Source of the DNA: Blastococcus sp. MG754426
GTDB taxonomy: Bacteria; Actinomycetota; Actinomycetes; Mycobacteriales; Geodermatophilaceae
Length of the DNA: 61,558 nt
NCBI RefSeq assembly: GCF_021699055.1
Contig: NZ_SSXC01000015.1
Location: forward strand, 1 to 61,558
Direction: 5' to 3'
The first letter of the stretch is position 1. Each line of letters starts with the position of its first letter. This document shows positions 54,198-61,558 of the stretch, piece by piece. Position numbers and translations under genes: made by a program. The notes under the pieces are model-generated. The model made no database searches and was not told the origin of the DNA. It worked only from the letters and a program-made list of their open reading frames with translations.

Positions 54198-54203
54198 TAG
54201 CGT
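54198..54203 (+). promoter_or_regulatory. Probable -10 element TAGCGT
   Basis: CCCTAGCGTCGGCCCGA is nearly identical to the sequence at 26253. It lies 42 nt before the DivIVA-like ATG, with GGGAGGAGG as ribosome binding site. No DevR-type box is seen upstream. Confidence 0.4.
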
Positions 54204-54245
54204 CGGCCCGATGCGAGCCGGACACGCACGGGAGGAGGCCGCCGG

Positions 54246-55205
54246 ATGAGCACCGCGACCCGGCTCGATGGCCCTGCCGAGGCCACCGACGGCGCCCCGC
54301 GCCCGCACCCGAACGTCTCCGGCGACCTGCCGACGCTGTTCCGGGCGGCGCCGATGTTCCGCCGGGCACTGGCCGGCTACGACCGCTTCCAGGTCGACAC
54401 CTACGTCCAGTGGGCGGAGGACGAGCTGGCGACGGCGGAGCGCGAGCGGGAGCACCTGCTGGACCGCTGCCTGCAGACCCGGACCGCCCTGGACGAGGCG
54501 CACCGGCTGCTCGACCACTCCGCGGGCGGCGGTGAGCTGCTGCGGCTCTCCGGGCGGATCGGCTCGATGCTCGCCGCCGCGGCCGACGAGGCGCAGGGCA
54601 TGACCGCCGAGGCCGAGCAGCTCCGCGCGGCTGCCCGGGCCGAGGCCGAGGAGCTGCGCGCCCGCGCCGCCGACGAGCTGGCCCGCGCCCGCGCCGGCGC
54701 CCGCGAGACCGCGGCCGCCGCCACCGCCCGGGCCGGGATGCTGCTCACCGTCGTGGGACGCACCCTCGACGCCGCCGAGCAGATCCGCGCCGACGCGGTC
54801 GCCGAGGCCGAGCGCCGCGGAGCCGAGGCGCACGAGGTGGAGCAGCGCGCGGCCGAGCGGGCGGCCCGGTTCGCGGAGGAGGCCGCCGCCGAGGTGGCCC
54901 GCGGCCGGCTGCAGGGCCACGCGGAGGTCCTCCGCGTGCTGGAGGCCGGCCGGGAGCAGCGGCGCCGGGCGGACGCCGAAGCGGCAGCCCACCGCGAGCG
55001 CCTGGACCGGGAGGCCGCCGACCGGCGGGCGGCCCTGCTCGCGGAGGTCGCCGCCCTCGAGCACCGCCGGGCCGAGCTCGCCGCGGAGGTCGAGCGCGCG
55101 GCCCGCACCGTGCCGCCCCGGGCCGACGACCCGGCGGCCGGGACGAGCGGCCGGTTCCGCGACCGCGTCCGCCGCCTCCGGTCCCCGCGGGCGGGCACCG
55201 CCTAG
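54246..55205 (+). CDS. DivIVA-like coiled-coil protein
   Basis: 319 residues. The N-terminal part has MFRRALAGYDRFQVDTYVQW (about 37-56), the DivIVA/Wag31-type lipid-binding start (GYDxxxVDxYL). Residues about 60-295 are a nearly unbroken Ala/Glu/Arg-rich coiled coil. The C-terminus is basic (RDRVRRLRSPR). DivIVA relatives mark poles or septa and organise wall growth or chromosome partition. The ATG at 54246 has a strong GGGAGGAGG. It is one of three genes here that end in TAG; there is no Sec-like motif or conserved extension after it. Confidence 0.75.
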   Translation: MSTATRLDGPAEATDGAPRPHPNVSGDLPTLFRAAPMFRRALAGYDRFQVDTYVQWAEDELATAEREREHLLDRCLQTRTALDEAHRLLDHSAGGGELLRLSGRIGSMLAAAADEAQGMTAEAEQLRAAARAEAEELRARAADELARARAGARETAAAATARAGMLLTVVGRTLDAAEQIRADAVAEAERRGAEAHEVEQRAAERAARFAEEAAAEVARGRLQGHAEVLRVLEAGREQRRRADAEAAAHRERLDREAADRRAALLAEVAALEHRRAELAAEVERAARTVPPRADDPAAGTSGRFRDRVRRLRSPRAGTA

Positions 55206-55214
55206 CCTCGAGGC

Positions 55215-55724
55215 GTGGCCTTCACCGTCCCGGACGCGCACCTGCTGGCGCTGGCCGCGCACGAGGGCCAGGTGGACCGGGACGGCCACGACCACTACCT
55301 CGCCGTGCTGCGGCCGCTGGCCGAGATGCTGCGCCCGCACGGTCCCGAGGCCGAGATGGCCGGGGTGCTGCGCGACGTGCTGGCCCTCACCCGGGACCAC
55401 CCCGATCCCGCGCGGCGCTACGACGTCGGCCGGCTGCGTTCCCTGGACGTGCCCGAGGTGGTCGTCGCCGCGGTCGACGCGGTGACCCCGCGGCCCGGCG
55501 AGCCCTACATGGGCGGCTCGGTCCGCCGGGCCGCCGCCGACCCCCTGGGCCGGCTGGTCATGCTCGTCGGCAACGCGCTCGACCTCGCCGCCAGCGAGGC
55601 GCTGGCCGGCACCGACCCCGACAAGGCGCGCACCCTCCGCGAGGGGCGGTACCGGCCGGCCCGCCGGATCCTGCTCGCCGCCGAGGCCGCCGACCGCCTG
55701 CACGGCCGGCGCATCCTCGTCTGA
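55215..55724 (+). CDS. HD-fold protein related to RelA/SpoT hydrolase domains
   Basis: 169 residues. HLLALAAHEGQVDRDGHDHY resembles the start of the SpoT-type HD domain (A..AH.GQ.D..G..Y), and VLALTRDHPDPARRYDVGRL and ADPLGRLVMLVGNALDLA follow the same helical pattern. The central HD pair is not clear, so catalysis (ppGpp hydrolysis) is unproven. The GTG at 55215 lies 9 nt after the DivIVA-like stop. It is convergent with the CMD-like gene. Confidence 0.6.
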   Translation: MAFTVPDAHLLALAAHEGQVDRDGHDHYLAVLRPLAEMLRPHGPEAEMAGVLRDVLALTRDHPDPARRYDVGRLRSLDVPEVVVAAVDAVTPRPGEPYMGGSVRRAAADPLGRLVMLVGNALDLAASEALAGTDPDKARTLREGRYRPARRILLAAEAADRLHGRRILV

Positions 55725-55741
55725 GCCCGGCCCACCGCCCG

Positions 55742-56356
55742 TCAGCCGGGAGGTCCGGACCCGTCCGGCCGGAAGGTGGCCAGGGCGGTGGCGAGCATGG
55801 CGTAGTACCCGACCAGCCAGACCAGCGCCGCCAGCGCCTCGACGCCCAGGACCGACGCGGCCTCGGCGTAGCCGTCGTCGTCCAGCTCGCCGCCGTCGAG
55901 CAGCCGCCACGTCGTCGCGACGACGACCTCCTCGGCCGGGTCCAGGCCCTCGGGCACCCGGCCGTCCAGCAGGGCCTGCAGCTGGGCGGTGGCGATGCCG
56001 GCGGCGCGGGCGGCCTGCTCGTGCGCCAGCCACTCGAAGTGCGACCGGCGCCGTGCCGCGACGGCGAGGATCGCCAGCTCCCGCGCCCGCGGGCCCAGCA
56101 GCTGCTCCCCCCGCAGCGCCGCGCCCACCGCCTGCACCGCCGAGCCGATCCCGGGCGCCAGCAGCATGGCGGCGAACGGCCCCAGCAGCCGGCCGGCGTC
56201 GTCGGTGATCGGGACGACCGACGCCTGGGCCTGCCGGGGGCCCTGCGTGATCTCGGCGTGCAGCCGGGCGCGCTCGCCGTCGAGCGCCGCGGGGTGCAGC
56301 AACGGGATGCGGGCCGGCCCGCGGGGCACCGGCCGGCCGGTCAGGTCCTCGGACAC
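55742..56356 (-). CDS. Carboxymuconolactone decarboxylase-fold protein without CxxC
   Basis: 204 residues. The all-helical CMD fold is shown by LLGPRARELAILAVAARRRS and FEWLAHEQAARAAG (His at the AhpD position), but the redox cysteines are absent, unlike the protein at 48762. It is therefore not an AhpD-type peroxidase and may be a decarboxylase or binding protein of unknown substrate. The GTG at 56356 follows GGAGGG; a longer ORF upstream lacks support. Confidence 0.75.
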   Translation of the reverse strand: MSEDLTGRPVPRGPARIPLLHPAALDGERARLHAEITQGPRQAQASVVPITDDAGRLLGPFAAMLLAPGIGSAVQAVGAALRGEQLLGPRARELAILAVAARRRSHFEWLAHEQAARAAGIATAQLQALLDGRVPEGLDPAEEVVVATTWRLLDGGELDDDGYAEAASVLGVEALAALVWLVGYYAMLATALATFRPDGSGPPG

Positions 56357-56402
56357 GGCACCCTCCTGTCGCGGCACGGGATCCTGAGCCTAGGGGCCGC
56401 GG

Positions 56403-57368
56403 CTACGCGGCGGGACGCAGCAGGGCCGCGACCTCCGGCCGGGCCGCGTGCGCGCCGGCGGCGAGGAACGACCGCGAGACCACGTCGTCGAGCCGCGCGC
56501 GCGACATCATGTCGTTCCCCATCACCTCCTGCTCCTCCGGGCCGGGCGTGAAGACGACGGTGCGCACCCCCTCGGCCTCCAGCGCCCGCACCTCCCGGCG
56601 CAGCAGCCGGTCGGCGTACCGGCGCGCCGCGGGGAACACGCCGGGGCGCCAGCCGGTGGGCCCGCTCATCGGGGCGACGACGACCACGACGTCGAGCCCC
56701 TGCCCGCGCAGGACAGCGGCGTTGGTCGGCGAGTGGGCGCCGCCGTCGACGTAGGCGTGCCGGCCGATGGGCACGGGCGCGAAGTACCCCGGCACCGCGC
56801 AGGAGGCGCCGATCGCCCGGTGCAGCGGCGCCGGCGGCGCGCCCGGCCGGCCGAACACGACCCGGCGGCCGTCCCGGCGGCGGACGGCGGTGATCCACAG
56901 GTCGCGCGCGGGCCAGCCCGGGCCCTCCAGCTCGCGCAGCGCCGACAGCTGCTCGAGGACGTCGTGCCGGCCGGGCGCCATGAGCGCCATGCCGGCGGCC
57001 AGCGGCCGGAACAGCAGCGGGCGGGTGAGAGCACGCCGCACCATCTGCGGACCGGGCGGCCGCAGCGGGCGGCGCAGCAGCTCCCACGGCCGGAAGGGGG
57101 CCAGCTCCGGCAGGGGTGTCTCGGTGATCTGCCGCAGCACCTCACCGTCGTCCGACAGCGGCGCCCTGACCGTCCAGGCCGCGAGGTCCTCGGGTGAGAC
57201 ACCCAGCCGCAGCAGCGCGCCGGTGATCGAGCCGGCCGAGGTGCCGACGACCACGTCGGCGGACCGGGCGTCGAAGCCGACGTCGTGCTGCAGGACGGCC
57301 AGCACGCCGGAGTGGTAGGCCTGCCCGACCACCCCTCCGCCGCCCAGCACCAGGCCGACCCGGGTCAC
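56403..57368 (-). CDS. Patatin-like phospholipase
   Basis: 321 residues. Patatin motifs: oxyanion hole GGGGVVG (9-15), nucleophile elbow GTSAGS with Ser44, and the Asp of the dyad in YVDGGAHS near residue 210. It should cleave fatty acids from phospholipids or other acyl esters in the cytosol. The start is a GTG at 57368. It ends in TAG (56403-56405), with no conserved continuation. Confidence 0.88.
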   Translation of the reverse strand: MTRVGLVLGGGGVVGQAYHSGVLAVLQHDVGFDARSADVVVGTSAGSITGALLRLGVSPEDLAAWTVRAPLSDDGEVLRQITETPLPELAPFRPWELLRRPLRPPGPQMVRRALTRPLLFRPLAAGMALMAPGRHDVLEQLSALRELEGPGWPARDLWITAVRRRDGRRVVFGRPGAPPAPLHRAIGASCAVPGYFAPVPIGRHAYVDGGAHSPTNAAVLRGQGLDVVVVVAPMSGPTGWRPGVFPAARRYADRLLRREVRALEAEGVRTVVFTPGPEEQEVMGNDMMSRARLDDVVSRSFLAAGAHAARPEVAALLRPAA

Positions 57369-57477
57369 GGTCCCGAGCCTGCCACGGCTCCACCGGGCGA
57401 GCAGGTCGTGAACGGGCGCGGAGGGGGCGGCGCCGGAGCCGGCCGCGGCGGGCGCACCGCCGCGCCGCCACCGGGGA

Positions 57478-58071
57478 TCAGTGCAGGGCGGCGTCGGGCG
57501 GGCCGGTGACCCACCGCCGGAAGCGGACGACGAGACCCGCCCGGGTGGGGGCGCAGCAGTACGGCCCGGCGGCGACCGGCACGCCCTCCGGGAAGGGGCA
57601 GAGGCGCACCAGCCGGAACGGCTCGTCGTCGACCCGGGCCCGGACCGTCACCGCGTCCCCGGCCCGGCTGGCCCGCACGGTCACCCGGCGCCCCGCCCAG
57701 CCGGGCACCGGGGCCACCGACCAGTCCGAGCGCCCCAGCGTGACGACGGCGCCGACCTGGGGCGACCCGTCGGAGACCTCGACGCCGGCCTTGATCCAGG
57801 TCTCCGCACCGGCCCGGAGCACCAGCCCGGCCTGGTCGAACTCGCCGTCCCAGCCCAGGTCGAAGGTCACCTCGACCGCGCCCGGCGACGGCAGCGGCGC
57901 CAGCAGCGCGTGCGCGTCGTCGTGGACGAAACCGTAGGAGGTGTGCCGCCACGCGTCGCTGCCCTCCACGGCGGTGACCAGCAGGTCGGGGCCGTCCTCC
58001 TGCACGGCGGCCGGCGGAGCCGTCCAGGTGCCGGCGCTCCACGGCTGCCGGCGCAGCCCGTCGTCCGCCAT
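57478..58071 (-). CDS. DUF1349-family protein
   Basis: 197 residues with the beta-sandwich pattern of DUF1349, a concanavalin/regulation-of-enolase-like fold: VTFDLGWDGEFDQAGLVLRA, WIKAGVEVSDG and a CPFPEGVPVAAGPYCCAP-type C-terminus. The family may bind sugars; no reaction is known. The ATG at 58071 is 24 nt after the phosphotriesterase-family stop, so it is probably in the same operon. Confidence 0.82.
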   Translation of the reverse strand: MADDGLRRQPWSAGTWTAPPAAVQEDGPDLLVTAVEGSDAWRHTSYGFVHDDAHALLAPLPSPGAVEVTFDLGWDGEFDQAGLVLRAGAETWIKAGVEVSDGSPQVGAVVTLGRSDWSVAPVPGWAGRRVTVRASRAGDAVTVRARVDDEPFRLVRLCPFPEGVPVAAGPYCCAPTRAGLVVRFRRWVTGPPDAALH

Positions 58072-58095
58072 GACCCGGGACGGTGGCCGCGCCGC

Positions 58096-59076
58096 CTACT
58101 CGAAGTACCGCCGCGGGGTGTCGACGAGCATCTGCCGGAGCTGCTCCTCGGTCATCCCGCGCTCGCGCAGCATCGGCAGCACGTCCTTGCTGATGTGGGT
58201 GTAGTTCCAGTTCGGCTGGACCTGCCGGAAGGCGGCCCGGGCCGCCGGGTCGGGGAAGTAGTCGATGAAGCAGCTGGCGTCGTGGGCGAGCACCATCCGG
58301 TCTGCGTAGCCGCGCTCGGCCAGGGCCACGATCGTGTCGACCCGCGAGGACGTGGGGTTGTAGATGTCCAGGCCGAAGCGGTCCATGCCGAGCAGGCAGC
58401 CGGCCTCGGCGAGCTCGCTGAGGTAGTCCAGGTCGTTGCTGTCGCCGGCGTGGCCGATGACGACCTTGGTGAGGTCGACGCCCTCCTCGCCGAACACCTG
58501 CACGGCGAGCCGTCCGGCCTCGTTGAGCGAGGACGTGTGCACGGTGATCGGCGCGCCGGTCTCCCGGTGCGTGGCGGCGACGGCGCGCACCGTGCGCTCG
58601 ACGCCGGGCGTGAGCCCCTTGGCCTCGATCACGCACTTGAGGAACGCCGCCTTCACGCCCGTGTCGGCGATGCCGTCGCGGATGTCGCGGGTGAAGTCGT
58701 CGACCATCGGGTCGGTCGGCAGATCCAACGCCAGGCCGGGGCCGCGGTGCTCGTACTGGTGCGGGATCTCGTCGTAGGTGTAGAGGCCGGTGGCCACGAT
58801 GATGTTGATGTCGGTCTGCTCGGCGACCCGCTGCACCCGCGGTATGTAGCGCCCCAGACCCCAGACCGTGGGGTCGACGATCGTGTCGATGCCGAGCGCC
58901 TTGAGCTCGTCGAGCTGGCTCACCGCGTCGGCGACCCGCTCGTCCTCGTCCCACCAGTCGCCGGTGCCGTAGTTCTGCACGTGCTCGGTGGAGAGGACGA
59001 AGACGTGCTCGTGCATGAGGGTGGCGCCGAGGTCGGCGGTGTCGATCGGGCCACGGACGGTCTCGACGGTGGGCAC
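58096..59076 (-). CDS. Phosphotriesterase-family amidohydrolase
   Basis: 326 residues, TIM-barrel hydrolase with a two-metal site: HEHVFV (His22, His24), carbamylated Lys147 in AFLKCVIEAKG, the His of ITVHTSS, the His of VIGHAGDSND and the Asp of VLAHDASC. The family includes phosphotriesterases and lactonases; natural substrates here are probably lactones or esters. The GTG at 59076 follows GGAGG by 8 nt. It ends in TAG (58096-58098), just after the normal C-terminus RRYFE. Confidence 0.88.
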   Translation of the reverse strand: MPTVETVRGPIDTADLGATLMHEHVFVLSTEHVQNYGTGDWWDEDERVADAVSQLDELKALGIDTIVDPTVWGLGRYIPRVQRVAEQTDINIIVATGLYTYDEIPHQYEHRGPGLALDLPTDPMVDDFTRDIRDGIADTGVKAAFLKCVIEAKGLTPGVERTVRAVAATHRETGAPITVHTSSLNEAGRLAVQVFGEEGVDLTKVVIGHAGDSNDLDYLSELAEAGCLLGMDRFGLDIYNPTSSRVDTIVALAERGYADRMVLAHDASCFIDYFPDPAARAAFRQVQPNWNYTHISKDVLPMLRERGMTEEQLRQMLVDTPRRYFE

Positions 59077-59173
59077 TGCGGGGCCTCCAAGGGTGGGATT
59101 CTTCCGGTCGGTCGGCCACCCTTCGGGGTCCCGCGCCGAGCGTGCGTGGCGTGGGGGGAAGGGTGGTCTTCTC

Positions 59174-60673
59174 TCAGCGGACGGCCTGCCAGTCGGTCTG
59201 CTCGCGCAGCGGCGGCTTGAGCACCTTGCCGCCGGGGTTCCGCGGCAGGGGGTCGCTGCGCACCGCGACGAACTGCGGCACCTTGAAGTCCGCGAGCCGG
59301 TCGCGCGCGAAGGCGAGCAGGTCCGCCGGGTCCAGGTCGCGGCCGGGCAGCGGGACGACGACGGCGCCGACCTTCTCACCCATCATCGGATCGGGTACGC
59401 CGACGACCGCCACCTCCCCGACGGCGGGGTGGGCGGCCAGGGCGTTCTCCACCTCGACGCAGTACACGTTCTCGCCGCCGCGGTTGATCATGTCCTTCTT
59501 GCGGTCGACGACGTGGACGAGGCCCTCGTCGTCGATGCGCGCCAGGTCGCCGCTGTGCAGCCAGCCGTCGACGAAGGTCTCCGCCGTCTGCTCGGGCTTG
59601 CGCCAGTACCCGGCCACCACGTTGGGGCCCCGGATGAGCAGCTCCCCCACGCCGGTGGCCGGGTCCGGCTCCGCCACCTGCAGGTCGACGACGGGCGCGG
59701 CGAACCCGACGGAGTCGGCGTGCTCGGCGGCGTACTCGTCGGGCAGGTAGGTCGAGACCGAGGAGGTCTCGGTGAGCCCGAAGCCGTTGCCCACCCGGGC
59801 GGTCGGGAAGGCCGCCTTGATCCGGTGCACCAGGTCGGGGGCGATGGGCGCGCCGCCGTAGCTGACCGCGCGCACCGAGGAGGTGTCGATGTCGGCGAAG
59901 CCCGGCTGCTGCAGCGCGAGCCAGTAGATGGCCGGCACCGTCGTCAGCACCGAGATGCGCTCCTCCTCGATCGCCCGCAGGAAGGCGCCGACCTCGAACG
60001 CCGGCATGACCACCGCCCGCCCGGCGACCGCGGTGACCACCAGCAGCTGGGAGTTGCACCCGGTGACGTGGAACAGCGGCACCGAGATCAGCGTCGACAG
60101 CCGCTCGTCGCGCGGCAGGGCCAGGCAGCGCAGGCAGGTCTCGACGTTGGACAGGAAGTTCTCGTGGGTGGTCATCGCACCCTTGGGGAAGCCGGTCGTG
60201 CCGCTGGTGTAGAAGATGCCGGCCAGGTCGGTGTGCCCCTGGTCGGTCACCGCCAGCGGCTCGCCGTCCGGCAGGGGTGCGCCGGGCTCGACGACGACGG
60301 CGGCGCCCGAGTCCTCGACGACGTAGCGCACCTCGGGCTCGGCGAACCGGGTGTTCACCGGGACGACGACGGCGCCGGCGAGCAGCGTCCCCCAGAAGAC
60401 CAGCACCCAGTCGGTGCCGTTGCCCAGCCGGTTGGCGACCCGGTCCCCCGGCTGGACGCCGGCCGCCCGCAGCCCGCCGGCCACCCGCGCCGCCCGGTCC
60501 CACAGCTGCCGGTAGGTGAGCCGCTCCCCGCCGAGCTCGGCCAGCGCCTCGGCGTCCGGGTGCGCGTCGACGGCGGACCGGAGCAGGTGCACCAGGTTCT
60601 GCGGCAGCCCGGTGTAGCGCCGGATGCCGTCCGGCCCCACCTCCGTGCCGCTCCGGTCGAAGGGGCTGGGCAT
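59174..60673 (-). CDS. AMP-forming acyl-CoA synthetase / fatty acid-CoA ligase
   Basis: 499 residues. ANL-superfamily motifs: IFYTSGTTGFPKGA (P-loop, about 165-178), VGNGFGLTETSS, GWLHSGDLARIDDEG, VDRKKDMINRGGENV and the C-terminal Lys in NPGGKVLK. It activates an organic acid to acyl-AMP and then acyl-CoA; the acid is unknown. The ATG at 60673 follows GGGAGG; the longer ORF reaching 60754 has no such site. It lies 97 nt upstream of the phosphotriesterase-family gene on the same strand, so the two may form one catabolic unit with the DUF1349 gene. Confidence 0.9.
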   Translation of the reverse strand: MPSPFDRSGTEVGPDGIRRYTGLPQNLVHLLRSAVDAHPDAEALAELGGERLTYRQLWDRAARVAGGLRAAGVQPGDRVANRLGNGTDWVLVFWGTLLAGAVVVPVNTRFAEPEVRYVVEDSGAAVVVEPGAPLPDGEPLAVTDQGHTDLAGIFYTSGTTGFPKGAMTTHENFLSNVETCLRCLALPRDERLSTLISVPLFHVTGCNSQLLVVTAVAGRAVVMPAFEVGAFLRAIEEERISVLTTVPAIYWLALQQPGFADIDTSSVRAVSYGGAPIAPDLVHRIKAAFPTARVGNGFGLTETSSVSTYLPDEYAAEHADSVGFAAPVVDLQVAEPDPATGVGELLIRGPNVVAGYWRKPEQTAETFVDGWLHSGDLARIDDEGLVHVVDRKKDMINRGGENVYCVEVENALAAHPAVGEVAVVGVPDPMMGEKVGAVVVPLPGRDLDPADLLAFARDRLADFKVPQFVAVRSDPLPRNPGGKVLKPPLREQTDWQAVR

Positions 60674-60778
60674 CCACGACCTCCCGCTACCGGCCGCTGA
60701 CCTCGTCGTCCGCGGCGTCCCGGCAGTCTGTCGGTGGGCGGCCGCCGTGTCCACCAGCGGCTCCGCGCCGGTGCCGGG

Positions 60779-61558
60779 TCAACCCAGCAGCGGGCGCAGG
60801 TTCTCCGTCCAGACGTCCCAGCCGAGCCGGCCGATGAGCGCCGTGACGACGACGAGGAAGACGACGCGGATGAAGCCGCTCCCCCGTGTCGTCGCCGTCC
60901 GGGAGCCCAGGTAACCGCCGAGCATGTTGGCCCCACCCATGAGGAGGCCCAGCCCCCAGAACACCGCGCCGATCGGGGCGAAGAACAGCAGCGCCCCCAG
61001 GTTCGTCGCGACGTTGACGATCTTGGCCTTCGCGCTGGCGTTCAGGAAGTCGTAGCCGAGCAGCGACACCATCGCGAACACCAGGAAGGAGCCGGTGCCG
61101 GGACCGAGGATGCCGTCGTAGAAGCCGATGCCCGCCCCGAGCGCGCCGGCGACGCCGTGGTGCCGCCGCCCGGTGTGCCGCAGCGCCGTGACCTCGCCCA
61201 GCGACGGCCGCAGCAGGGTGAACGCCGCGATGGCGACGAGCGCGACGACGATGACCGGTTTGAACACCGCCGCCGGCAGCGCCGCCGCGACCGAGGCCCC
61301 GGCGAAGCTGCCCGCCAGCGCCACCACGGCCATCGGGAGGGCGGTGCGCAGGTCGGGGCGGACCCGCCGCTGGAAGGTGATCGCGCTGGTCGTGGTGCCG
61401 AAGATCGACGACAGCTTGTTGGTGGCCAGCGCCTCCACCGGGCTGACCCCCGGCACGAGCAGCAGCGCGGGCAGCTGCACCAGCCCGCCACCGCCGACGA
61501 CGGCGTCGATCCACCCGGCGGTCAGCGCGGCCACCAGCAGGAGCAGCAGGACGCTGCC
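60779..61558 (-). CDS. TauE/SafE (TSUP) membrane transporter, 5' end beyond window
   Basis: 259 residues visible with about eight helices; the N-terminal few residues lie beyond the window edge. Family marks: VDAVVGGGGL in the form WIDAVVGGGGLVQLPALLL, NKLSSIFGTTTSAITF and the second-repeat FYDGILGPGTGSFLVFA. TSUP proteins move sulfite, sulfonates or other organic anions. It lies upstream of the acyl-CoA ligase gene on the same strand, 105 nt away, and might import its substrate (inference). Confidence 0.9.
   Translation of the reverse strand, partial: GSVLLLLLVAALTAGWIDAVVGGGGLVQLPALLLVPGVSPVEALATNKLSSIFGTTTSAITFQRRVRPDLRTALPMAVVALAGSFAGASVAAALPAAVFKPVIVVALVAIAAFTLLRPSLGEVTALRHTGRRHHGVAGALGAGIGFYDGILGPGTGSFLVFAMVSLLGYDFLNASAKAKIVNVATNLGALLFFAPIGAVFWGLGLLMGGANMLGGYLGSRTATTRGSGFIRVVFLVVVTALIGRLGWDVWTENLRPLLG

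Noticed and set aside
55203-58098. The three TAG stops (55203, 56403, 58096) as further selenocysteine codons
   Set aside because: Each follows a normal family C-terminus, has no Sec motif around it, and the continuation shows no conserved sequence.

Overview
The window is about 61.6 kb of very GC-rich DNA, roughly three quarters G+C by eye. GTG starts dominate, genes often overlap by 4 nt (GTGA), and almost every gene stops with TGA: I count 48 TGA, 3 TAG and 0 TAA among 51 genes whose ends are visible. These traits, a DevR/DevS (DosR/DosS) type dormancy regulator pair and the gene set point to an actinobacterium. The UAG-interrupted selenoprotein-like gene at 49.4-49.9 kb points more narrowly to the Geodermatophilaceae (Geodermatophilus, Blastococcus, Modestobacter). 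The family assignment is inference. No rRNA, tRNA, CRISPR array, insertion sequence or phage gene was seen.

Region 1 (1-46.4 kb) looks like a large dormancy or energy-stress island. It holds two P-type ATPases (one cut by the window edge, one lacking its TM4 core), a GH65 disaccharide phosphorylase, a block of membrane-lipid genes (PAP2 phosphatases, kinase-like domains, flippase-like domains, a PhoD-like phosphatase), a polysaccharide deacetylase and a WS/DGAT-type acyltransferase. It also holds four tandem universal stress proteins, a CBS-BON protein, two flavodoxins, a PPOX-fold protein, two Acg-like nitroreductases, the heme-GAF kinase DevS and its response regulator DevR. Two PEP synthase-like proteins, a GNAT-acyl-CoA synthetase fusion, a TerC transporter, acetate kinase and phosphoketolase complete it. 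Many intergenic regions carry the palindrome GGGAC-N4-GTCCC, or a near copy. This matches the core of the mycobacterial DosR box, and the DNA-contact residues of DevR are conserved, so I read the island as a DevR regulon.

Regulation at 40.7 kb is unusually clear. A yybP-ykoY type manganese riboswitch precedes terC, and the 3' strand of its P1 stem can alternatively pair with the terC ribosome binding site.

Region 2 (46.5-61.6 kb) is metabolic and mostly on the minus strand: an alditol-oxidase-like flavoprotein, an HpcH/HpaI aldolase, a redox operon, a phosphoglycerate dehydrogenase, an alcohol dehydrogenase, a DivIVA-like coiled-coil protein, an HD-fold protein, a patatin, a phosphotriesterase-family hydrolase, an AMP-forming ligase and a TauE/SafE transporter. 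The redox operon (thioredoxin-like protein, UGSC-family protein, AhpD-like protein) is the most striking part of the window. In the UGSC gene the position normally filled by Sec or Cys is an in-frame TAG, followed by an intact conserved C-terminal half and by a hairpin placed like a bacterial SECIS element. This fits selenocysteine encoded by UAG, a code variant already reported for Geodermatophilus and Blastococcus.
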